Shown here in pieces: positions 1 to 10,640 of a stretch of DNA of 64,000 nt. The translations under genes were made by a program, and so were the position numbers. Within the stretch, counting starts at the first letter, position 1, and the number at the start of each line of letters is the position of its first letter. Source of the stretch: Eutypa lata (lineage: Eukaryota; Ascomycota; Sordariomycetes; Xylariales; Diatrypaceae); the NCBI GenBank assembly GCA_022661535.1, contig JAKULF010000006.1, positions 2,289,001 to 2,353,000 of the forward strand, written 5' to 3'. The notes below the pieces were generated by a model. It searched no databases. It was given only the letters and a program-made list of their open reading frames with translations, and was not told where the DNA came from.

Positions 1-512
1 GCCTGTTAGCTTACGTTGAGAGGGTTCGACGGGCAGACGGCAGACGGGTCTGTGTGGCTTCGCCTTGTATTATGCATGTAAGATCGAAAAACCATCACAA
101 GGCAAATATTCCCCTGGCAAACGGCTTAGCGAGAATGCAAGTCAGACGGCCAGGCGGGCTGGCGGGGGATACCTGACCAGGGTCGACGTTCTTACTCGTA
201 CTAACGTAACTCAGCCTGTCCTTCCAAGGGAATCAACTGAGTGCAGCTATCTTCTCCTCTACTGCACTGCATATGACGGCACAAAAGCACACCACGCGTG
301 GTGCGAGGTTCCGAGTGCATGTTCGCATCAGTCGATTCTCCATTTATCGCTGAGTAAATACTGGTAAGCAGCTGAGTAACTACGAGCACCAGTGACAGCA
401 CGAGAATATGTATAAATACTTGGGCACTGAGTATCATCTTTGGCATGGTGTGGTATAGATAGGTGTGTAGCTTATAGTCTTTGTCACCTCTTTTCAATCA
501 TTTTTCTCAGAA
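1..512. other. Upstream spacer, no gene recognised
   Basis: I see no protein-coding signal with a recognisable family here. The last part should hold the promoter and 5' leader of the cupin gene that starts at 513. A pyrimidine-rich stretch ending in CAG lies directly before that ATG, so a non-coding or short coding 5' exon further upstream cannot be excluded. Confidence 0.4.
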
Positions 513-1398
513 ATGGTTTGGGCGTGGCAGCAGTGGCTCTCGCCGCGACCGCAGTACCGCACCAGAAACAACATCCAATCGGCGTGGGGTCATCTTGGTG
601 ATGCGGCGCTGTATGAGCCACTCAAAAAGCCCGACGGTTTGTGGTACATCAGAGAGACGCATGACATAAAAAACCCACTCGTTCGTGCCGGACTTTCTGG
701 CCCCCCACTGTAAGTGAGATACATACATAGATTAGATCATGATATAAACCACGGAACACATCTGATTAGCTAGTATGGCAGGCATATACATCGTTTACAG
801 GATGAGTTCTTCAAGGTCGAGCAGGGCGTATTGGGCGCAGTCAAGAACGGGGTGGAATTCGCCATAACCAAGGATGACGGCGTTTTTCACATACCCGCCG
901 GCACGCGGTAAGTTTATAAACTGACAGATAATATTTGCTTCGAGATCCATGGTGGCTGACATAAAGCCGTGCCTTTGACTTGCAGCCATCGGTTCTGGTC
1001 TCACAAAACAGCTACGGAATCTCTCGTCTTCTCCATCTGGCTGGACCCTTGCAGTGGTGTTGACCATATTCTGGACGCGAACTTCCTGCGCAACCTCTCG
1101 GGCTACCTCGACGATTGCATCAAGGAAGGCGTGAAGCCGTCCGTCCTCCAGATCATTCTGTTAACTGAAAACGCGTCCTCCCTCCTCTGCCCGCCCTTCC
1201 TGAATTGGATGCCGGTTTGGTTGCTCTTTTGGGTACACCGCGGGCTTGCCTGGTATGCGGAGAGTGTGTTAGGGTAAGTATCTGGATGACCCCACAGTCA
1301 CCCGATGTCTACTTCTTTATGTGTATGCTGGAGTTAGCTAACCCTCCGTCAACCTCAGGTATGAGAGGTCGTACCCCGAGTACTCCATAGAACCATGA
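513..1398 (+). CDS. Cupin-domain protein (4 exons, 216 aa)
   Basis: Small single-cupin protein of unknown substrate. Exons 513-709, 782-907, 986-1273 and 1359-1398 join in frame (GT-AG introns of 72, 78 and 85 nt). The first acceptor was chosen because it restores a textbook cupin motif 1: H67-x-H69-x4-E74-x6-G. A later AG at 799-800 would delete both histidines and shift the frame. Cupin motif 2 follows as G-x4-P-x-G-x2-H with H109, split by the second intron. H67, H69, E74 and H109 are therefore the likely metal ligands. The C-terminal third is rich in Trp, Leu and Phe and may associate with membrane. The nearest gene is an SDR reductase 880 bp downstream on the same strand. The catalysed reaction cannot be read from sequence; enzyme, isomerase and binding protein are all possible. 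Confidence 0.8.
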
Positions 1399-2278
1399 AG
1401 CGTTCAGTCAGTTGTCATGAACATCGACTTAGTAAATAGCATGTCCAATTGATGCATCTTGGAATGGGCCGTTAAATTTACTAGAGCCTCGGGTTACGAT
1501 GTGGCTGGCGCCGTTAGCTAGTTCCACATGCGTACCTATGACCGGGCGTTGAGCTGGTGCCCCACCAACTCCCACCAACTGTAGTCTTTTTAAGCTATTA
1601 GCTAAGCTATAAATGGCTAGGTATTTCGGATCTTGGTATATAATTTAATCCGATAGTCACGTCCCACGGAGTACGGTTCCAACTTTGTTCCCCTTCTTTT
1701 TCTTCACGATGTGGCATGGTTGTTGAATAGGTCCGATTTGGATATAGTATTATCGGATAAGATAATAATACTATGTTGACTATGCAATTCAAGAGAGGAC
1801 TTAGCTGGGGTCGTGAACAGTGCAAGGAAAGGGGAAAGGAGAAGCGAGAGGACTGAGCTATACCTGTAACCGTAGCTATGCTTACCTCTAATGTTTAAAT
1901 GATGCTTCAGTATTGGACTGTATTCACCGGCTTCCACACAGACTTAGTGGATGAATTGCGACCTTAGCGCGTTTTTTGAATGATTTCGTTATATGTTATT
2001 CCCCATGTTCAGCCGTCCTCGGGTAGTTTCTAAAGAATTAGGTATTGTACGTGCCAAACTGGTAGGAGACTTTCCCCGCTTCCACTCAAGATGGAACAGT
2101 GCTTACTTATATACCTACCCAGAAGTATCTATGTACTTACCTACCTCTTATATGTATGTTCAAAAAAAGCAAGTTAACCTTCCATTTCGAACATCCAACA
2201 AATCTACCTCCTACTTCTTACACTTGCATACCTTCATTTTCGCTTAACTCACTTTTCGCACTGCAGCCTAGAAACACC
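1399..2278. other. Intergenic spacer, 880 bp
   Basis: AT-rich spacer between two plus-strand genes. It must contain the cupin gene terminator and the reductase promoter. No coding sequence, tRNA or repeat is recognised. A pyrimidine-rich stretch with several CTACCT units lies at about 2110-2220, close to the reductase start, as is common in fungal leaders. Confidence 0.4.
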
Positions 2279-3373
2279 ATGTCTCTTCCAATTGACCAAT
2301 TTGTCGTTCCTAAAGGCTCGACGGTGCTCATTACGGGCGTCAATGGCTTTATTGGATCTAACATCGCAGACCAGTTTCTCACGTTCGGCTTCAAGGTACG
2401 CGGTACTACGCGTAGCCTGGAGAAGAATGCCTGGGTCAGCACCCTATTTAACAAAAAGTATGGCCCAGGCAATTTCGAGTTGGTGGCTGTGCCGGATATG
2501 GTGGCACAGGATGCCTTTATTGAAGCTGCCAAGGGTGTCTCGGCTATCGTCCATACAGCTTCTATCTTTACCATGGACCCCAATCCTCACAACGTGATCC
2601 CGGGGACCGTATCGGGAACAGTCAATGCGCTGAAAGCAGCCGCCCAGGAGCCCAGCGTGAAGCGCTTCGTCCTCACGTCTTCTTCAACTGCAGCCTTGAT
2701 CCCGAAGCCTAACAACCCGATAAAGGTTACCACTGATACATGGAACGACGAGGCCGTGGAGTTGGCGTACCGGGACCCGCCCTACGAGCCCGAGCGTGCG
2801 GGACCTGTGTACGGTGCCAGTAAGACCTTGTCTGAAAAGGAAGCCTGGAAGTTTATGGACGAGAAGAAGCCTGGTTTCACCCTGAACACCATTTTACCAA
2901 ACATCAACTTCGGCGCCAGCCTGGACTTCGCCAACCAAGGCCACCCCACCACCTCAGGCATACTTGCAGAGATCTTTAAGGGGAATGCCAACTACCTAGC
3001 CTTCATCCCACCTCGTAGGTCCCACAGATATACACGAGAAAAAAGGGGGAAATAACAGCCACTGACCCGAATCCTAGAGTACTATGTCGATGTGCAGGAT
3101 GATGCCTTACTGCACGTCGCTGCCGTCGTCCACCCTGGCGTTCAGTCAGAGCGTATCTTCGCCTTTGCTGAGCCCGTGAACGGGGACCGTATTCTGGCCA
3201 TCTTACGTAAACTATACCCGAACCGTAGCTTTCCTTCCAGCTTCCAGGCTGACGAGGATTTGAGCGACATTGTTCCTCGTAAGCGAGCTGAGGCCTTACT
3301 GCGCGAAATGGGTAGGGATGGATGGACAAGCATGGAGGAAAGCATCAAGAGGAACACAGAAGACATTGTGTAA
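2279..3373 (+). CDS. Extended SDR, aldehyde/ketone reductase (343 aa)
   Basis: NAD(P)-dependent reductase of the extended short-chain dehydrogenase family (yeast Gre2, cinnamyl-alcohol dehydrogenase and aldehyde reductase type). Exons 2279-3014 and 3078-3373 are separated by a 63-nt GT-AG intron; the junction restores the conserved PPQYYVDVQD stretch. The N-terminal Rossmann motif TGVNGFIG is at residues 19-26. A Ser-rich catalytic segment lies near residue 140 and the catalytic YxxxK is Y178/K182. The ATG at 2279 was chosen because the fold begins about 14 residues later; the open frame upstream has no family similarity. The length is normal for the family. It is probably cytosolic, reducing aldehydes, ketones or dihydroflavonol-like substrates. 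It sits among other oxidoreductases, so a tailoring role is possible but not shown. Confidence 0.88.
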
Positions 3374-4128
3374 GATGTAGAGTGACGTAGGTAGCCAATG
3401 AGAAAGCCTTAGATAGCAATTCTTTCCTATTACGGAAATCGCCAAAAACGGCAGTATTGTGGGCCTTTTCACTGTAGTAGACGAAATCGAAGATAATAGC
3501 CCTCGTAAAAAGCTTGAGCATTAGCGATGATCACGTGTGTCAGATCAGTCCATTCCCCCTGTCCGCCTGACAGGTAAGCCACGCAATTCTTCTTAGTAGA
3601 TGGTAGAGTAAGCAAGGGCCGAATCCCGTATAGCCTTCACCGATATGCTTTATAAGCAAAGCGTGGGCGCGTACGATGCAGTGTAACGTCAAATCTCAAG
3701 AAATGGCAAGTTCGTAAATGTGATGTCTCAGCTACCCCTATCCGTCTAATAGGACGAAGAACCACATAATTTTTACTAGATCCTTTCCCCGCCCTGATCG
3801 CCCCGCTCATTCTTTCTGATGTATCGTAACAACTTGGTACTTTTCAGCTGGTGGATTGATTACTCTGCTTGAGGCCATTTTGTTATACTGCGTGTAACAT
3901 ACATACGCTGCATGTATTACGTCAAGGCACATTGGAGGCAAGTATGCATGGCACGAGAGATAAGCACTCTCAGCTTAATAAACAGAAACAGAGGATTCTA
4001 TCCCGTTCCATTATTAAGCGAGACAGCACTATTAAGAACCTGGCATCTGATACGGTGGTGTCATTTTTTAACCTCTTCTCTATCAAACCATTCGAGCTTA
4101 GAATTATTTCTCACCTATCCAAATCACT
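3374..4128. other. Intergenic spacer with a decayed repeat pair
   Basis: No gene recognised. Two segments, about 3556-3606 and 3739-3785, resemble each other in direct orientation. Most mismatches in the best part are transitions (for example CCGCCTGACAGG against CCGTCTAATAGG), which is the pattern left by repeat-induced point mutation. The right end should carry the promoter of the SDR gene at 4129. Confidence 0.4.
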
Positions 4129-5129
4129 ATGTCCGTATACGTTATCACCGGAGTGTCCAAGGGAATCGGGGTAAGTTTTGCCTCTTATCAAACGTTGCGG
4201 CACCACCTTTACCTAATACAGCCTAGTTCGAGTTCCTCAAGCAGTACTCGGACGACCAGAAGAACACCGTCATTGGTCTGGTCCGCGACAAGGTTGGGAC
4301 CGAGAAGAAGATAGCGGCCGAGCTGGGCAACCGTCCCAACGTCCAGATCCTCCATGCAGACCTCACCAAGTACGCCAGCCTGAAGCAGGCGGCTGCTGAC
4401 GTTGCCAAGATCGTTGGCGATCGTGGCATCGACTATCTCATTGCCAACGGAGGCATAGTACCCTTGTTTGACGTCTACGGACCCATCGGCGATTTGTAGG
4501 TCTACAGCCCATCTGGCTACTGTCCGAGCTGGAATGTCGTTAACGCTATTTGACCAACAGGAGCGACAGGCCCGAGGAGCTGGAGGAGGTTTGCAAGCAG
4601 CTATGGGAGACTAATGTCGTTGGCAACATCCACCTCATCCACCTCTTCCTCCCTCTTGTTATGAAGGGCAAGGTCAAGAAGGTCATCGCCCTCTCCTCCG
4701 GTCACGCTGACCTGGACTTCACCAACACTTTGGATGTTGATACGAGTCCGTTATACACTGCCTCCAAGGCGGCCCTGAACTCCATTATGTCTAAGTTCAG
4801 CACGCAGTACAAGAAAGATGGTGTTCTCTTCTTGAGTATCAGCCCGGGTGTGGTGGAGGTGGGCCGCTATGTGGATGGTACGTATCCCTGTCTTCCAGAT
4901 TGAAAGATGCGAACAGTTTTATTAATGTCTACCCACAGCCACTCCGGAGCAGCTTAAGGGCTTCGCGAACTTCACGGACAAGCTTCCAGGCTATGCGCCC
5001 AACTTCAAGGGCCCACTTACCCCAGAGGAGTCCGTCCGACTGATCGCGTCGACTATTGAGAAGGCCAGCATCGAGGGCGGGTATGGTGGTGGGTTTGTCT
5101 CGCAGTATGGAAACAAGCAGTGGATGTAA
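4129..5129 (+). CDS. Classical SDR, C-factor/sniffer-like (272 aa)
   Basis: Short-chain dehydrogenase/reductase of the classical type. Four exons (4129-4170, 4227-4495, 4561-4877, 4939-5129) join with GT-AG introns of 56, 65 and 61 nt. The cofactor motif TGVSKGIG spans residues 7-14, across the first intron. An NGG variant of the NAG structural motif follows, and the catalytic Y169-x3-K173 (YTASK) is intact. Overall layout resembles fungal C-factor/sniffer-like carbonyl reductases. It is probably a soluble NAD(P)H-dependent enzyme with unknown substrate. It lies on the same strand as the preceding reductase and converges with the prenyltransferase gene at 6431-7456. Confidence 0.87.
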
Positions 5130-6430
5130 ACTCGGGGCCCCGCTCCATTACTTACACCAGACACACTCGTTGATGGAGGCATATGTTACACGTACATATG
5201 CACACACTCTACAAGATATAAGTGCCAATAAGCTCAGTTCCAGATGTCCATTGATGTAGTTGATGTAGAAAGGTGTGCCAAGGTTGCTTCCGTAAGTTAC
5301 CGTAGGCTTCTGGAATTTTGTCACCACCGCACTGTCTTAGACGTGAAACCACAGATACAATATTTAGAGTATGAAGAAATGTATAGCCTGGAAAGTGTTG
5401 AAAAACGCGGTGGTTCGCCTCTGCGAAAGCCATTGTATCCAAGCGTCTAACTGGTAAGACCAAATCACCGAAGCAAATACAATCCGAACGCCGCACTCAA
5501 CAGTCAATAGCTGTCATTAGAGTCATGAAGCCGGGGCTCGATATCAAGCAGCCGCAGAAGCAATGATTGGTCAATACATACATCAAGAGCATCGACTGAA
5601 GTTAATTCTGGCACTTTTCAATAGAGTGTCAACAAGTCAATGTATCTGTTCAATTACGATGTATGTGTATGAGTAATTGCATCTATTCAGAGTGACCAGC
5701 CACATCGATGGTTGCGAACTACAGCAAGGCCACAGCCATATTCGCAATGATAATCACACCAAAAAAGACCATGTTCGCGAATCACAAGTAACAGTTCCAC
5801 ACTTCAGCCCGGGGAATTAATTAGGATGCATTCCTTTTATTTAAGTCTAGGAAGTCTATTGGGTGGTGATGCGTGAAGAAGGAATCTATCTTAGATGTAA
5901 GGGGCTCAGAATGTATAGGTACAAACAACGACCATCCGGTCCACAAGGTGGATACGTACAGGGAACAGGGGGTTTTAAAACCTGCCCAAAGATCGATAGG
6001 GACACAAGCAATGAGCTTTACCTCATTAGACCTAACCTTAACTTAATCCTAACCTTTCCAGTTACCTTCAGCTAAAAATCAAAGGTGCAGATCAGGTTGA
6101 AATCAAGGTGGAGGTAAAGGAACACTGTTCAAAATTCCTTTTTAGTTCAGATGTGTTTCATAGTATAGCTGATACTAAAAATATCCTTTTAACTTCCAGT
6201 TCCCAAAGAGGGAGGTTACCCTTGTCTTTCTTCAAGCTTCAAGCTGAGGAACCCTTCGTACATTTTGAACCCTTGCCGCAACCTAGCCGCGCACATGACA
6301 GCCTTCAAATTCGGCACAGCCTTCCAGGCCGGGGTGGATAAGCTGCGGCCTGGCTGGGGGGTGACCGAGTGCGATCTCATGTCATCTCTAAGCTTAGAGA
6401 CACAAGCGATTGCACGCGTGACCTGATCAG
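5130..6430. other. Convergent intergenic spacer, 1.3 kb
   Basis: Lies between the 3' ends of the SDR (plus) and the UbiA gene (minus). No coding sequence recognised. A short CCTAAC/CCTTAAC-rich stretch at 6029-6058 resembles degenerate telomere-type repeats but is too short and irregular to call. The rest shows no structure I can name. Confidence 0.4.
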
Positions 6431-7456
6431 TCAGTATCCGTACTTCTTCGCCAAGAAGTCAGCCAAAAACCCTGCCGACATGGCGGTGCCAACATAACCA
6501 CTTCCAGGACCAAATGCCCAAGCGCAACTGTCGCCGTCTTCCAAATCAACAACCCAGATCATCCATTCCAACAGGAGACCAGTTACGCCGCATGTTATGG
6601 CAAAATATGGTGCACCAAACCCTGCCACTTGGCCCGCCAGCACCAGAAGGTATACTTGCACGGCACCGGCTATGTAGCAGGCTGGTTTCGTTCCGTTCCT
6701 TCCGAGTCGTACGGCAAGTCCCTTGACGCCGGCTTTCAGGTCATCGAGGTAATCCTGATGAGCGTAAATGGTGTCAAAGATAACTGTCCAGATAACCCCA
6801 GCAAGGTATAGGTAAGTAGCTGACTGCGCCACTGGTGACTGGATGATCTTGGCCACCCGGGTTGGGACATCCAACGACGGGTCAAACAGAGGCGCCAATG
6901 GATCCTTCCCGACCATCGCAGTCACTAGAAATATGGCGTAAGACAGACCAAATCCCAACTCGACCTGCGGGTAGTTCGTGCAGCGCTTCAACAAGGGGTA
7001 GATGAACAATAGAACACCGTCTAGGCTGGCGTGAATCAATGTCGAAGGGCCCAGGGGTTGCAGGATGGCGGCTCCAACAGCAATCTGTACGGCCGTGAAG
7101 AAATGCGCCTGTGCCGTCGTGACGGCACCCCGTGGGATAGGCCTCACTCGGCAGCGAGCGACCTGGCGATCAAAGTCCTGATCCAGGTTGTCATTCCACG
7201 TACAGGTAATACCGCGGAAGACGGTAGTCCACAGCCCCATGTGCGCTGCGAGGAGCACGAGAGTTTTCAGATCAATATCGCTAGAGAACGGGCGAATATT
7301 GATGGCAAAACCAAGTCCTATCAAGTAGTGCCAGTAGAAGGCCCAGAACCCGGACTGACGGTCGAGGCGCATCAGTTCAGCGTATGGAACCCACGCGTCT
7401 GGTATGAAGCGAAACAGGCCATGACTCGGCTTGCTGTAGCCTTTGACTTCATCCAT
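6431..7456 (-). CDS. UbiA-family aromatic prenyltransferase (341 aa, intronless)
   Basis: Integral-membrane enzyme that transfers an isoprenyl chain from its diphosphate to an aromatic acceptor. The first Asp-rich Mg2+/diphosphate motif is NDNLDQDFD at residues 88-96, followed by the conserved R-x-R-P-I-x-x-G. The second is D-T-I-Y-A-H-Q-D-Y-L-D-D at 228-239. Several hydrophobic helices surround them, and the size fits the roughly 320-350 aa family. It lacks an obvious mitochondrial presequence, so it fits the fungal secondary-metabolite prenyltransferases (meroterpenoid pathways) better than Coq2. Start: the ATG at 7456, with no closer alternative. Neighbours are oxidoreductases; the core synthase that would make the aromatic acceptor is not in the window. 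Acceptor and chain length cannot be predicted from sequence. Confidence 0.9.
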   Translation of the reverse strand: MDEVKGYSKPSHGLFRFIPDAWVPYAELMRLDRQSGFWAFYWHYLIGLGFAINIRPFSSDIDLKTLVLLAAHMGLWTTVFRGITCTWNDNLDQDFDRQVARCRVRPIPRGAVTTAQAHFFTAVQIAVGAAILQPLGPSTLIHASLDGVLLFIYPLLKRCTNYPQVELGFGLSYAIFLVTAMVGKDPLAPLFDPSLDVPTRVAKIIQSPVAQSATYLYLAGVIWTVIFDTIYAHQDYLDDLKAGVKGLAVRLGRNGTKPACYIAGAVQVYLLVLAGQVAGFGAPYFAITCGVTGLLLEWMIWVVDLEDGDSCAWAFGPGSGYVGTAMSAGFLADFLAKKYGY

Positions 7457-7623
7457 GGTGGTGAAAAGAGCGGTACCGTCCGGCTATGATGGTTCAATGG
7501 TGTATGACTGGCACGGGTAGCTAAAGATAGAGAGAAGTGGTATGATGCTGGATAATGTATCAATGCCCGCGCGTGCTCAGAGCCGGAGGATCGTAATGGT
7601 TGAAGGCTATCATGGCAGTAGTG
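7457..7623. promoter_or_regulatory. 5' flank of the prenyltransferase gene
   Basis: Immediate upstream region of the minus-strand UbiA gene, ending at the first unit of a decayed repeat. No specific binding site can be named. The repeat block may limit or contribute to this promoter. Confidence 0.25.
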
Positions 7624-8123
7624 AAGCTTAGAGGCCGGAACTATTACTACTTTTTATCCCTTATCACCACATCACGACATCCCATCTCCTACACAAGAGT
7701 CTATAGACACTTTCGGACCGGAGTATTCGCAGTAGAAACAGACCAAAAGACATATGCACGGAAAACCTACATAGCGTAAGTGTGGTGGTCTGGTCCGACA
7801 TTCTTACACAGTAATTGCCTCACGGAGCTTAATCCGTCTTACCTGCGCAGAAACCAGGGGGGTGAATCCTAAAGACCGGAACTTATTGTTATTATTGCCG
7901 TTATCCTATGCCTGGTCTAAGATGCTTACGCATTAGTTGCCTTGCGAAGCTTGATCAGTCTTACCTGCATAAGAACCAGGGAATGAAGCCTAAAGGCGGG
8001 ACCTTATCATCATCACGTTTATCCTTTATCATGACATCCCTATCCCCTACACTAGAACCTATGTATACATAAGACATTTTTTTTTCGAACCAAAGTATTA
8101 CTAAGAGCATATACACTAGAGTT
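7624..8123. repeat. Diverged direct repeat, three partial units
   Basis: Three related units follow each other: about 7624-7760, 7786-7909 and 7910-8123. The second and third match along their first halves (segments starting GTCTGGTCC and GCCTGGTCT, each followed by a GTCTTACCTGC stretch and then CCAGGG). The first matches the second half of the third (GGCCGGAAC-like start, then ATCCC and CCTACAC). Mismatches are frequent and include many transitions. No coding frame is kept. It looks like an old tandem duplication or nested transposon debris. Confidence 0.55.
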
Positions 8124-9190
8124 TAATAGAGGATTGCATGGCATAAGCGCGACGATCTGACTTGCTTGGCCGCTAACTAGAGTCGCCTCGCCCACGAAGG
8201 ATGCTCGAATTGGCCCCATGTATAAAAGCAAGGGGAGGAGTAGCAGGTCCAGGCATCCGCCAGGAACCGGAAATGGTGAGTGGTCGGCAGTTGTAGTCGG
8301 GATACGATAATCGGGGAATTTCACCTCCTTGCGGGTGGAACCTTGGTTCGCATCATCATACCGCATACGTGCGGTGCAGGTCGGACAGCATAATGCGCCT
8401 CTTCTTACCGACGTGAAGAAGTCTGTGCTTGATGCCGTGCCAGACTGATGTGCGCCAGCCTCTATCTAGTTACTTGACTAAATTTGGTGCAACATTTTGA
8501 TTGGTGTCAGCGTGCGAAGTAGAATCTGTTCCAATGAATTCTGCCATTACCAAGGCTGTGAGCGATCACATGCAGGCCTACACATGCATGTAGGTTTCAG
8601 GTGACAGCGACATACGGGTTCTAGAAAGTTCGATCAATTGTGACATCATGCCTTCAGTGCTGGTGTAGCCTTACATAGGTAGGTCCTCATCGCTTCGGCC
8701 GCGAAGGTTTGAGCGTTTTTTTTTTAAATTTATTTATGCGAAACTTGCCGAGAGCGCTCTCATGACAAGTCGATATGACAGCACATACAAGTCAATTGCG
8801 GCCTTAATTATTTTTGCACATTCAAGGATACATCAGGCAAAGCCGGGAATGGCCGGTAAAGTGAGCCCCCCTGGCAGCCTGGTCGGTTTTCAGATGTGTT
8901 TTCTAAAGATAGAAATCCCCTTAGTATCTCAGCATTGCGTTTCCAGATATGTTATTCAATGGGGGTACCCAAGGTGGTGATCGAAATAATTAAACGCTTA
9001 ATTCTACGTTCACCAAAACCAGTTACAGAGGTAGGTTTAAACTAGGAAAACTTTATATATAACTATTATACATAATGAAAATGTTATTCCGAAGTATTTT
9101 TACGTTAACTAAGTGCCATGAAGAATTTTCGATGATCTATCAAGGTGTAGCTGTTTCACGGTGTAAATGGTATGAGTGTACCAAATTAGG
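8124..9190. other. Spacer, no gene recognised
   Basis: About 1.07 kb without a supported gene. It contains a T-run (8717-8725) and AT-rich DNA next to the copia LTR that begins at 9191. It may be flanking sequence of the retroelement insertion. Confidence 0.35.
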
Positions 9191-9478
9191 TGTGTCGATT
9201 CTTTTGATTACCACCCTGGTACCAATACCGAGGGCTGTCCGGGCCGTTACCTTGAAGGCTCTATATATCACTCTAGTGTCATATAGTCGCTATGGCCAAC
9301 ATTCAGAGATCAGGTGGTGCTTAAGAGAGTGCCTTTCCTATTGAGCTATTGTTCAATGATCTACATTAAGTGTTTAGTGGTGGATTTATACAATAGTGAT
9401 GGTAGCGAAGAGTGATCGCCCCTTGCTTTGAAATGTTCGAGATGCTACCACCTTGGCCGTCTGACACACCCCTTTAGC
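9191..9478 (-). mobile_element. Probable 3' LTR of a Ty1/copia element
   Basis: Read on the minus strand the segment begins TGTGTC and ends GACACA, the TG...CA terminal inverted repeat expected of an LTR. It is 288 bp long. It is directly preceded on that strand by the purine-rich stretch AAAGGGG (9479-9485), a good polypurine tract, and beyond that by the RNase H relic. A TATATAGAG stretch lies inside. I see no second LTR copy in the window, so the 5' half of the element is missing or elsewhere. Confidence 0.6.
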
Positions 9479-9639
9479 TTCAGATGTTACATGTGAAGCT
9501 ACTAATATGGTGGCGGGCGTCATCTTGTGATGATTTATGGTGTTTTCGGATTTCCTTTTTATCCTTCATTTTCATCAAAGCGATGCGTTGCCGCCGGGCA
9601 AAGAAACACATCCCGAACTGGGACCTCTACCAGGCCTAA

Positions 9640-9905
9640 TAACTTGACTGATTCCCGATGTTATTGCTTAGGCATCGCCTTAGTAAGCCTATCAGCTACC
9701 ATATCAGCGGTCCGTATCCATTATGTAGCCACTGTTCTTCTAGACTGCCTGTCTAGGCCAGTAGGTGTGCATTCAACATGTCCAAGGCTGGTCTTCAGCT
9801 TGAAGACATCTCGGGTGTTCGATCTGATGGTTTGAAGGTTATCGCAGCTGACAGTGAGCTTTCTGGTAATCCTTTCGAGTGGAAGAGCCACGTATAGCTC
9901 TCGTA
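9640..9905 (-). pseudogene. Ty1/copia pol 3' end (RNase H) relic
   Basis: Translated on the minus strand, this contains the end of a copia-type RNase H: a segment close to LTV-CDN-QTIR, then KLKT-L-HVE, then an in-frame stop, then WIRTADMVADRLTKAMPKQ and a natural stop at about 9650. That last block is the classic tail of copia polyproteins (TADMVADGLTKAL type). The internal stop and the loss of the reverse transcriptase region beyond about 9.9 kb show it is dead. It continues into the LTR at 9191-9478. Confidence 0.75.
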
Positions 9906-10640
9906 TAAGGGTTTTCGATAGATGACCCCTTCAACGGTTTGAGAGAGTGCAGGGCTTTTAATGACCCAACCTAACCCAACCTTAACCTAATATTAATTAA
10001 CAAAATTAATATTGACGTTAATACGATGGCCAACATCATAGCATATTGGTTAACAATTAATTACGTTAGCCTAACTTCATGTATCACTAAGGTCATCGTC
10101 GCTGTCTTTACTATCTCCGTCCACGTTCTTTTTTAGCCCTTGCAGCTACTTAGTTATTGCAGCCACAATTATACAGCCGCTGCTACTTGTCTGACAGCCT
10201 CTAGCGGCGTTGCAGACTGTTAGTTTGTAGGTGTTCAATCTATACGTTTCTAGGCTTGTAAGTTGTAGATCCGTAAGCTGTTTATAACCTTCCTTACGCT
10301 TTGACTACCTAGGTACCTAGGATGTGAGGCTGTAGGTGCAGCTGTAGGTAGTAAAGCTTTGACTATCTAGGTTTGTTGTCTGTAGGTTCGTAGGCTGCCG
10401 CTACTTAGCTGGCGGCACAGCAGGTTGTAGGTTTGTAAGTTACAGCCACTTAGTTGTTATAGCCGTGATTACATTTCTAATACTTCCTGGTGATATACTA
10501 AGCTATACGTTCGTAGATTATAAGAGTATACGTTTATAAATTCAAACAAGTCAAAACTTATTTTATACAAATATTAAAATCTTTTAACAAACATTATAAA
10601 CACAACTTCAAGTAGTTGTTCATAAAAGATAAGTAATTTT
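9906..10640. repeat. AT-rich low-complexity block
   Basis: Strongly AT-rich DNA with many short repeats of GTAGGT, GTAAGT and TTAATTAA type. A 10-bp inverted repeat with a 5-nt loop lies at 9989-10013. A CCTAACCC/CCTTAACC stretch is at 9968-9989. No coding potential on either strand. It probably replaced or decayed the rest of the neighbouring copia element. Confidence 0.5.

Noticed and set aside
6029..6058. CCTAAC-like stretch, with a similar one near 9968-9989, as interstitial telomere repeats
   Set aside because: Only a few irregular units, mixed with CTTAAC; no true CCCTAA array.
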